A stretch of 55,067 nt of DNA from Burkholderiales bacterium (lineage in GTDB: Bacteria; Pseudomonadota; Gammaproteobacteria; Burkholderiales; Burkholderiaceae_F): assembly GCA_020248785.1 (NCBI GenBank), contig JADCGX010000072.1, positions 1-55,067 of the forward strand, written 5' to 3'. Below the pieces are notes generated by a model that was not told the origin of the DNA, did no database searches, and worked only from the letters and a program-made list of their open reading frames with translations. The translations under genes were made by a program, and so were the position numbers. Positions 49,031-55,067 of this stretch are shown here, in pieces; the first letter of the stretch is position 1, and every line of letters starts with the position of its first letter.

Positions 49031-49051
49031 AGCGGCGCTAGCAGCGCCGCT
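49031..49051 (-). terminator. Probable terminator of the Bax-inhibitor-1 gene
   Basis: AGCGGCGCT (49031-49039) and AGCGCCGCT (49043-49051) form a perfect 9-base stem with a 3-base loop. It lies 36 bases past the stop of the minus-strand gene at 49088. Read on that strand the stem is followed by only a short TTT, so termination strength is unsure. Confidence 0.55.
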
Positions 49052-49087
49052 GGTCCGACCGACGTGGGCGCCGGGACACGATGATGC

Positions 49088-49777
49088 TCAATCGCCGCTG
49101 TTGAAGATACCCAGCAACGACAGCAGGCTCTGGAACACGTTGAATATGTCCAGATACAGCGCTAGGGTGGCCGAGATGTAGTTGGTCTCGCCCCCCGTGA
49201 CGATCTGGTTGATGTCGTACAGCATGTAGGCCGAGAAAATGGCCAGGCACAGCACCAGGATCGTCAGCGTGAGCGCCGGGGTCTGCAGGAAGATCGCCGC
49301 GACGGCGCCGATCATCACGATCAGTGCGCCGACGAACAGGAACTTGCCCATCCCCGACAGATCCTTCTTGATGACCGTGCCGAGCGTGGCCATGCCGGCA
49401 AAGATCACGGCGGTGCCACCGAAGGCCATCATGATCAGATCGCCGCCATTTTTCATGCCGAGCACTGCGCCGATGAGACGCGACAGCATCAGGCCCATGA
49501 AGAAGGTGAAGCCCAGGAGCAGCGCGACGCCGAAGCCGTTGGTCTTGTTGCGCTCGATGGCCCAGATGAAGGCAAAGGCGCCGCCAAAGAACACTAGCAG
49601 GCTCAGCCAGATGCGGCCTGCAAACAGCGTATTGAGGCCGCTGGCCACACCGACCCAGGCGCCGATCACCGTGGGAATCAGCGTGAGCGCGAGCAGGGCG
49701 TAGGTGTTGCGCAGGACGCGGTTGCGTTCGGCGACAACGACATCGGTGTGGCTGCCGCGTTGGACGATCTCGGTCAT
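49088..49777 (-). CDS. Bax inhibitor-1/YccA-family inner-membrane protein
   Basis: The 229-residue protein has seven hydrophobic helices and the BI-1 family text: RNTYALLALTLIPTVIGAWV, GFGVALLLGFTFFMGLMLSR, SAYMLYDINQIVTGGETNYI with the conserved aspartate, and LYLDIFNVFQSLLSLLGIF at the C-terminus. Members act as pH-sensitive calcium-leak proteins or as modulators of FtsH proteolysis (YccA). AGGAG lies 8 bases before ATG 49777. It is 136 bases beyond the end of the molybdopterin oxidoreductase gene and may be transcribed alone. Confidence 0.92.
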   Translation of the reverse strand: MTEIVQRGSHTDVVVAERNRVLRNTYALLALTLIPTVIGAWVGVASGLNTLFAGRIWLSLLVFFGGAFAFIWAIERNKTNGFGVALLLGFTFFMGLMLSRLIGAVLGMKNGGDLIMMAFGGTAVIFAGMATLGTVIKKDLSGMGKFLFVGALIVMIGAVAAIFLQTPALTLTILVLCLAIFSAYMLYDINQIVTGGETNYISATLALYLDIFNVFQSLLSLLGIFNSGD

Positions 49778-49913
49778 GACGGGTCTCCTCCAAGGATGAC
49801 GATGAGAAGTCTATGTTGTGCAGGCGTTGGTGCCAAGCAAGCGGGCGGCACGTGCGTCACAACCAGGGGTTCCGTTCGGGTTTACCCGGATTCGAACTGA
49901 GTGCGCGTCGCGG

Positions 49914-52220
49914 TCAAGCGCGGCTTGCCTCGCGCAGCGCGCGCCAGATGCGTTCCGGCGTGGCCGGCATCGCAATGTCCTGCACACCAAGCGGCCGCAG
50001 CGCATCGACGATGGCGTTGATGACGGTGGGCGTGGCGCCCACCGTGCCCAACTCGCCTACCCCTTTGGCGCCCAACGGGTTGATCTTGCAGGGCTGCGAT
50101 TCGTCCGTGCTGGTGTCGAAGCTCGGCAGGTCACCTGCGCGCGGCACGGCGTAGTCCATGAACGAGCCGGTGAGCAGCTGGCCGCTCTCGGCGTCGTACA
50201 CCACGCGCTCCATCAGCGCCTGGCCAAGGGCCTGTGCGATGCCGCCGTGGACTTGCCCGGCAACGATCATCGGGTTGATCACGCGCCCCACGTCGTCGAA
50301 GGTGCGGTAGCGGTCGATGCGGGTCTCGCCAGTGGCCGGGTCGATCTCGACCTCGCACACGTGCACGCCATTGGGCCAAGATGGACCCGCCACCTTCTGC
50401 GTCGTGTCCGCGGCGAGATGCGCGTTGCCTTGCTGCGCGGCCAGCTGCGCCAGATCGATGCCGAGATCGGTACCGGCGACGCGAAAACGCCCGTTGGCGT
50501 AGTCGAGGTCCGCGGCCGGCACCTCCAGCGCTTTCGCTGCGAGCTCTTTGCCCTGCTCGATGATCTGCTTGGAGGCCGTCAGCAGCGCCGAGCCACCGAT
50601 GTAGAGCGAGCGGCTGCCCATGCTGCCCAGCCCGGGCCCGATGTCGCTGTCGCCCTGCACGATCTCGATCTGCGCGGCGTCGATCTGCAGCGTCTCGGCC
50701 AGAATCTGCACGAAGCTGGTCTCGATGCCCTGGCCCATCGCCTGCAGGGCCGTGTAGGCGCGCACCTGGCCCTCGCCGGTGACTTCCACGCGCATGCGCT
50801 CCTCGAACATCGCGCCGGTCCACTCGAGGAAGGTCGACACGGCGCGGCCGCGCAGCAGCCCCTTGGCCTCGGTGGCGGCCTTGCGTGCCGCGTAGCCAGA
50901 CCAGTCGCTGGCCTCGAGCGCCTTGGCGAGCAGGGCGGGAAAGTCGCCGCTGTCGAAGGTCTCGCCCATCGGCGTCTTGTAGGGCATGGCCGTCGGCGGG
51001 ATCAGGTTGCGCCGACGCAACTCGGCCGGGTCCATCTTCAGCTCTGCCGCCGCTCGGTCCATCAACCGTTCGATGGTGTAGATCGACTCCGGTCGGCCGG
51101 CACCCCGATACGCCCCGACGATGTTGGTGTTGGTGATCACCGCCCGCGCCTGCAGATCGAGTGCAGGCACGTGGTAAACGCCGGTGATCACCTTGGGGCC
51201 GATCGCCAGATTGATCGCCACGCCCGCGCCGGTGCCGTAGGCGCCCACGTTGCCGGCCAGCCGCACCCGCAGACCGAGAATCTTTCCGTCGGCATCGAAG
51301 GCGAGCTCGGCCTCAGTGATCTGGTCGCGGCCATGGCTGGCCGCCTGGAACTCCTCGTTGCGGCTGGCCCGCCAGCGCACCTTGCGCTGCAAGGCCTTCG
51401 CCGCGAAGGCGCACAACACGTCTTCCGGATGCACCATGGCCTTCATGCCGAAGCCGCCACCCACGGCGTGCACTTTCACACGCACCAGCGCGGGGTCGAG
51501 CTTGAGCACCGCGGCGATGCCCTTGGCGAAGCCGGCCGGGTTCTGCGAACTGGCGTGCACGGTGATGCGGCCGCTGGCGGCATCGACCTCGGCCGCGCCC
51601 GCACGCGGTTCCATGGTGACGGGCGACAGGCGCTGGTTGTCGATGCGGATGCGGCTCACATGCGCTGCGCGCGCGAAGGCGGCGTCACACGCTGCCGCGT
51701 CGCCAAAGCGATTGGTGGCGATCACGTTGCGCGCCGCGCTTGGCCAGACGGCCGGTGCCCCAGGCGCCATGGCAGCATCCAGCGCGGTGACCGCGGGCAG
51801 CGGGTCGTAGTCGACCAAGATCTCGCTCGCCACGTGCTCGGCCAGCGCGCGCGAGGCGGCAATCACCGCCAGCACGGGTTGACCGACATAGCGCACGACA
51901 TCGGCGGCCAGCGGCGTGTACGCGGGCGTCTGCAGCGGCTTGCCATCGGGGCCCCGCAGGGCCGGGCTATTGGCAAAGGCGCCCAGGCCAGCGGCTGCGA
52001 GATCGGCACCCGTGTAGATGGCCGCAACGCCCGGGGTCCCGCGCGCCGCGGCGAGATCCACGCCCGTGATGCGCGCGTAAGGGTAGGGCGAGCGCACCAG
52101 CACCATGTGCAGCGCGCCGGGAAAGTCGACATCGTCGACGAATTGCGCGCGGCCCGACAGCAGCCGGTCGTCTTCGCGCCGCGCGACCGCCTGGCCGATG
52201 CCGAACTTCGTCAGTCCCAT
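49914..52220 (-). CDS. Molybdopterin-binding large subunit, xanthine dehydrogenase / CoxL form II family
   Basis: The 768-residue product is the catalytic subunit type of molybdenum hydroxylases. It starts with GIGQAVARREDDRLLSGRAQ and FVDDVDFPGALHMVLVRSPY (Ald_Xan_dh_C domain). The cofactor part has AVGGGFGMKAM, NTNIVGAYRGAGRPES (form II, not the AYRCSFR of true CO dehydrogenase) and the catalytic glutamate in GAKGVGELGTVG. It would hydroxylate an aromatic heterocycle or aldehyde. The FAD and [2Fe-2S] subunits normally encoded beside it are not present, so its electron path is unclear. It starts 3 bases after the yggX stop. Confidence 0.9.
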   Translation of the reverse strand: MGLTKFGIGQAVARREDDRLLSGRAQFVDDVDFPGALHMVLVRSPYPYARITGVDLAAARGTPGVAAIYTGADLAAAGLGAFANSPALRGPDGKPLQTPAYTPLAADVVRYVGQPVLAVIAASRALAEHVASEILVDYDPLPAVTALDAAMAPGAPAVWPSAARNVIATNRFGDAAACDAAFARAAHVSRIRIDNQRLSPVTMEPRAGAAEVDAASGRITVHASSQNPAGFAKGIAAVLKLDPALVRVKVHAVGGGFGMKAMVHPEDVLCAFAAKALQRKVRWRASRNEEFQAASHGRDQITEAELAFDADGKILGLRVRLAGNVGAYGTGAGVAINLAIGPKVITGVYHVPALDLQARAVITNTNIVGAYRGAGRPESIYTIERLMDRAAAELKMDPAELRRRNLIPPTAMPYKTPMGETFDSGDFPALLAKALEASDWSGYAARKAATEAKGLLRGRAVSTFLEWTGAMFEERMRVEVTGEGQVRAYTALQAMGQGIETSFVQILAETLQIDAAQIEIVQGDSDIGPGLGSMGSRSLYIGGSALLTASKQIIEQGKELAAKALEVPAADLDYANGRFRVAGTDLGIDLAQLAAQQGNAHLAADTTQKVAGPSWPNGVHVCEVEIDPATGETRIDRYRTFDDVGRVINPMIVAGQVHGGIAQALGQALMERVVYDAESGQLLTGSFMDYAVPRAGDLPSFDTSTDESQPCKINPLGAKGVGELGTVGATPTVINAIVDALRPLGVQDIAMPATPERIWRALREASRA

Positions 52221-52223
52221 GGA

Positions 52224-52496
52224 CTACTGGCTCGGCGGCACGTAGCCCTGCGGCATGTCGGCGCCGTCGCCGAAGAAGTAGTTCTCCATCTGCGTCATCA
52301 GGTACTTGCGGGCGCGCGAATCGGCCAGATTCAGGCGGTTCTCATTGACGAGCATCGTCTGATGCTTCTGCCACGCCTGCCACGCTTCCTTGGAGACGTT
52401 CTCCCAGATCTTCTTGCCGAGTTCGCCCGGCGCTGGGGGAAAATCGAGTCCCTCGGCCTCGCGGCCCAGTTTCACGCAATTCACCATTCTTGCCAT
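52224..52496 (-). CDS. yggX: Iron-trafficking / oxidative damage protection protein YggX
   Basis: The 90-residue product matches Ygg[21 protein letters not shown] with the conserved cysteine, [38 protein letters not shown] and MENYFFGDG. YggX helps protect iron-sulfur clusters and takes part in iron handling under oxidative stress. ATG 52496 has GGAG 5 bases upstream; a GTG at 52502 sits too close to that site. It follows argA after 75 bases that contain a small repeat and hairpin, and precedes the molybdopterin oxidoreductase. Confidence 0.95.
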   Translation of the reverse strand: MARMVNCVKLGREAEGLDFPPAPGELGKKIWENVSKEAWQAWQKHQTMLVNENRLNLADSRARKYLMTQMENYFFGDGADMPQGYVPPSQ

Positions 52497-52507
52497 GTTC
52501 ACTCCAT

Positions 52508-52566
52508 AGGATCGAGGATCAAGGATTGAGGATCGAGGGCGCGAAGCTGCTCAAACCTCGATCCTC
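52508..52566. repeat. 7-base tandem repeats with an inverted copy (argA-yggX spacer)
   Basis: Positions 52508-52538 read AGGATCG, AGGATCA, AGGATTG, AGGATCG, AGG: 4.4 copies of a 7-base unit. The last copy, GAGGATCGAGG (52528-52538), pairs perfectly over 11 bases with CCTCGATCCTC (52556-52566), giving a hairpin with a 17-base loop between the two genes. Confidence 0.8.
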
Positions 52567-52571
52567 CATCC

Positions 52572-53951
52572 TCACAATGTCTTCACAAGCACCTGCGAGC
52601 GGCGCTGCCAGTTGTAGAGCTGCTGCCGCTCGATCGGCAGGTGCTCCACGTTGGCGATGGAGAAGCCGCGCTTGAGGAACCAGTGGGCCGTGCGCGTCGT
52701 CAGCACGAAAAGCTTGCTGAGCCCGGCCGCGCGCGCGCGCGCCTCGATGCGCTTCATCAGCCGCTCGCCGTCGCCGTACTCGCGGTACCGCGCATGGACC
52801 GTTAGGCAGGCGAGCTCGCCCATTTTTGCCTGCGGGAAGGGATACAGCGCCGCGCAGCCAAAGATGAAGCCGTCGTGCTCCAGCACCGTGAAGTGATCGA
52901 TCTCGCGCTCGATGAGCTCGCGCGGCCGCTTGACCAGCGTGCCATCGGCCTCCAGCGGCTCGAGCAGCTTGATGAGCCCGCCGACGTCATCCAGCATGGC
53001 CTCGCGCAGGGCCTCCAGGTTTTCGCTGGCGACCATCGTGCCCACGCCATCGCGCGTGAAGAGCTCGATCAGCAGGCTGCCGTCCAGCCCGAAGGGCAGC
53101 AGGTGGCCGCGCTTGACCCCCGTGTTGCAGGCGCGCAGCAGGAAGCGCAGCTCGTCGAGCCCGGCTTCGTCGATTTGCCTGGCCTCGATCAGCCGCTCGG
53201 CCTCGGGCACCGTGATCTCGGTCTTCAAATCGCCGTCCACGGTGCGCACGCCGTCTTCCTCGGCCAGCAGGATGAGCTTTTCGGCCTTCAGCGCGCTGGC
53301 CACGCTGGTGGCCACGTCCTCGAAGGTGAGGTTGAAGGCCTCGCCCGTCGGCGAGAAGCCCAGTGGAGAGATCAGCACCAGCGCGTTGTTGGCCAGCGTG
53401 AAGCGCAGCGCCTCGGCATCGACCTTGCGCACCACGCCGGTGTGCTGGAAGTCCACGCCGTCGATGATCCCCATCGGCCGCGCAGTGATGAAGTTGCCGC
53501 TGATGACGCGCACCTTGGAGTTGGCCATCGGCGTGTTGGGCAGGCCCTGCGAGAACGCGGCCTCGATGTCGAGGCGGATCTCGCCCGCGGCCTCCTTCAC
53601 GCACTCGAGTGCCGCCGGATCGGTGATGCGCACGCCCTGGCCGAAGCGCGAGGTCAGGCCCTTCAGGCGCAACTGCTCCTGCACCTGCGGCCGTGAGCCG
53701 TAGACGAGCACCACGCGGATGCCCATGGCGTAGAGCAGGCTCACGTCCTGCACTAGTGCCGTCAGCCGCCCGGCGGCGATCAGCTCACCGCCAAAGCCCA
53801 CCACGAAGGTCTTGCCGCGGTGGGCGTGCACATAGGGCGCGACGTCTCTCAGCCAGGTGACGAACTGCGCATGCGGCACGGCGTTCGCGCCGGAGATAAC
53901 GCTCGTCGTCGATGCCGCGTCGAGCGCGGGCTGAGGGGCAGAGTCGTTCAT
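52572..53951 (-). CDS. argA: Amino-acid N-acetyltransferase (N-acetylglutamate synthase) ArgA
   Basis: The 459-residue enzyme makes N-acetylglutamate, the first step of arginine synthesis. The N-terminal amino-acid-kinase-like domain carries KTFVVGFGGELIAAGRLTAL, VVLVYGSRPQVQEQL, ALVLISPLGFSPTGEAFNL and LILLAEEDGVRTVDGDLKTE. The C-terminal GNAT domain has ELACLTVHARYREYGDGERL, with the acetyl-CoA loop, then LFVLTTRTAHWFLKRGF. The start was set at ATG 53951, giving a normal family length; a longer frame from 54062 adds residues without family support. No clear ribosome site is seen. It is first of the argA-yggX-oxidoreductase row. Confidence 0.93.
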   Translation of the reverse strand: MNDSAPQPALDAASTTSVISGANAVPHAQFVTWLRDVAPYVHAHRGKTFVVGFGGELIAAGRLTALVQDVSLLYAMGIRVVLVYGSRPQVQEQLRLKGLTSRFGQGVRITDPAALECVKEAAGEIRLDIEAAFSQGLPNTPMANSKVRVISGNFITARPMGIIDGVDFQHTGVVRKVDAEALRFTLANNALVLISPLGFSPTGEAFNLTFEDVATSVASALKAEKLILLAEEDGVRTVDGDLKTEITVPEAERLIEARQIDEAGLDELRFLLRACNTGVKRGHLLPFGLDGSLLIELFTRDGVGTMVASENLEALREAMLDDVGGLIKLLEPLEADGTLVKRPRELIEREIDHFTVLEHDGFIFGCAALYPFPQAKMGELACLTVHARYREYGDGERLMKRIEARARAAGLSKLFVLTTRTAHWFLKRGFSIANVEHLPIERQQLYNWQRRSQVLVKTL

Positions 53952-54083
53952 GGGCGGCGCGATTATCGCGCAGCCGCGGTCGGTGCCGAGCATTGGAACG
54001 GCAATTGGAACCATCGAGTCCACGGAGTGCAGTGAGGGAAACGAAACTCGCAGGCCCGTCACCCCAGCGCAGGCCCATAAGCG

Positions 54084-55067
54084 CTAACATATAGTGTCGT
54101 GGAGACGAAGGCTTTGTCGGATCCGTTGTCGAGGCGGCGGCTCGGCCAGTTGGTGGCAGATCGAATCCCAGTGCTCGAGCGCATCGTGCAGCGACAGATG
54201 CGGCAAGACCGCGCGCGACAGCAGCTCAAGCATGAACGAGGTCTCGCGCCAACGGCAGCGGCTGCGCCGGGGCGCCGCTGCAACGGTAGCCCCAGGGGGA
54301 AATTCGCTCGGCGGTTTCGAGCAAGGCGTCCAGCAGGAAGGCCACCAGCAGCTTGCCCTGCAACCAAGCGCAGGCGGCTAGCGGATCGTGCTTCTTCAGA
54401 TGCCCCAGTTGCACCAAGGACTTCAACCGCTTGAAGGCCAGCTCGATCTGCCAGCGCCCTCGGTACAGTTCCATCACGGCCTGCGGGGCGATCTGGTCGG
54501 CGAGGGTGGTGAACACGAACACGTAGTCGGCCGCCTCCAGCGTCTCGACGCGCGCCTGATGGCCGCCGCGCCGGCTCTCGCGCAGCACCCGCTGGCGCGC
54601 TTTGTGGGCCGCTGCCGCGCTTTTCTTCACCGCGCACAGCCGCCCGGCAACCAAGCGCTTGCCGGTGCGCACCCAGGCCGGCCACTGGCCGCAGCAACCC
54701 GCCTGCAAGGTTCGCAGGTGCCGCAGCGGGTCCAGCCGCGCGCCGCGGGCGTCACACAGCGGCAGCGTCACCAGATTGGTGCGGATGATCACGTCACCGC
54801 CACGCGCCACCACATGGGCGATGCCCGCCGGGTGCGCGTAGCCGCGATCGCCGATCAGGATGTCGCCCTTGGTGACCGAAAAGCGCTTCAGGGTCTCACC
54901 CTCGCGTGGGCTGGTGAGGATGACTTCGTCGCAGTTCAGCGCCGGCACCCCGATCGCGTAGTGCAGCCGCCACTGCGAGCCGGTGTCCCCGGGTTCACTG
55001 ACCATCGTGCCGTCCACCAGCCGCACCCGGCGCCCAGCCCAACTCGCCGCCGCCGGAAACTCGGGCA
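54084..55067 (-). mobile_element. IS4-family transposase, frameshifted and cut by the window edge
   Basis: From the right edge the minus strand encodes a DDE transposase of the IS4 family: VRLVDGTMVSEPG with the first Asp, LIGDRGYAHPAGI with the second, and the Y-R-E-K signature YRGRWQIELAFKRLKSL. The frame then stops at 54226. One base away the true C-terminus continues (RWRETSFMLELLSRAVLPHL, HDALEHWDSICHQLAEPP, RQRIRQSLRLHDTIC) to TAG at 54084-54086. The frameshift lies at about 54260-54290. The 5' part lies outside the window. The element borders argA with no cargo gene visible. Confidence 0.85.

Noticed and set aside
49870-49895. tRNA T-arm-like text (GGATTCGAACTG)
   Set aside because: The flanking bases do not pair into a 5-base T stem, and no acceptor or anticodon stem could be formed around it.
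49818-52529. 903-codon open frame on the plus strand
   Set aside because: It lies opposite the molybdopterin oxidoreductase and yggX and is rich in His, Arg, Gln and Gly, as expected for the antisense of GC-rich coding DNA; it has no family features.
52508-52538. CRISPR-like short repeats
   Set aside because: The unit is only 7 bases and directly tandem, without spacers.

Overview
The window is GC-rich, densely coded DNA that looks like a betaproteobacterium of the order Burkholderiales. I base this on gene content and order, not on any database search: a paa cluster that uses the PaaN-type aldehyde dehydrogenase in place of PaaZ, a TetR-type PaaR, several complete Liv-type ABC importers linked to CoA-ester catabolism, and betaproteobacterial versions of ArgA, YggX, BolA and YciB. 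No rRNA, tRNA or CRISPR array was seen.

Layout. 1-257 is a broken IS1595-family transposase that runs off the left edge. 433-3983 (minus strand) holds purT, a glycine-zipper lipoprotein, a periplasmic amino-acid-type binding protein and a decayed mscS. 4276-8651 (plus) holds a 1230-residue AsmA-like/DUF748 envelope protein and a small exported protein. 8763-10302 is an AraC regulator divergent from a short secreted protein. 10431-15870 (minus) is a unit of a FAD monooxygenase, a DUF2783 protein, a metallo-beta-lactamase-fold protein, paaY and paaN. 16119-26224 (plus) is the phenylacetate operon paaG-H-I-K-A-B-C-D-E-R-J. The two units diverge from a short region that carries a palindrome over the predicted promoters, probably a PaaR operator.

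26334-31292 is a Liv-type importer directly behind paaJ, including a permease-ATPase (LivM-LivG) fusion. 31572-32871 is a decayed CE1-type esterase. 33259-34989 (minus) is yciB-bolA-ppiC with a clear terminator. 35094-36466 is a halohydrin-dehalogenase-like SDR gene interrupted by TAG, overlapping truC. 36604-48348 is a second catabolic unit: acyl-CoA ligase, Liv importer (K-H-M-G-F), FadB-like bifunctional enzyme, a decayed acyl-CoA dehydrogenase and a Dabb-family protein. The last gene is joined at its 3' end to a fragment of phnM. 49088-53951 (minus) is argA-yggX-molybdopterin oxidoreductase followed by a Bax-inhibitor-1 gene. A frameshifted IS4-family transposase closes the window.

How it works together. 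Phenylacetate is activated by PaaK, epoxidised by PaaABC(D)E, isomerised by PaaG and opened/oxidised by PaaN. The product is then degraded by PaaJ, PaaH and hydratase activity, with PaaI and PaaY as rescue thioesterases and PaaR as the phenylacetyl-CoA sensor. No paaF or paaZ lies in the window. The first Liv importer probably feeds this pathway. The second unit looks like uptake, activation and beta-oxidation of another carboxylic acid. A recurring feature is gene decay: five in-frame stop codons in four genes, all TAG, plus frameshifts in five genes and one illegitimate gene junction.
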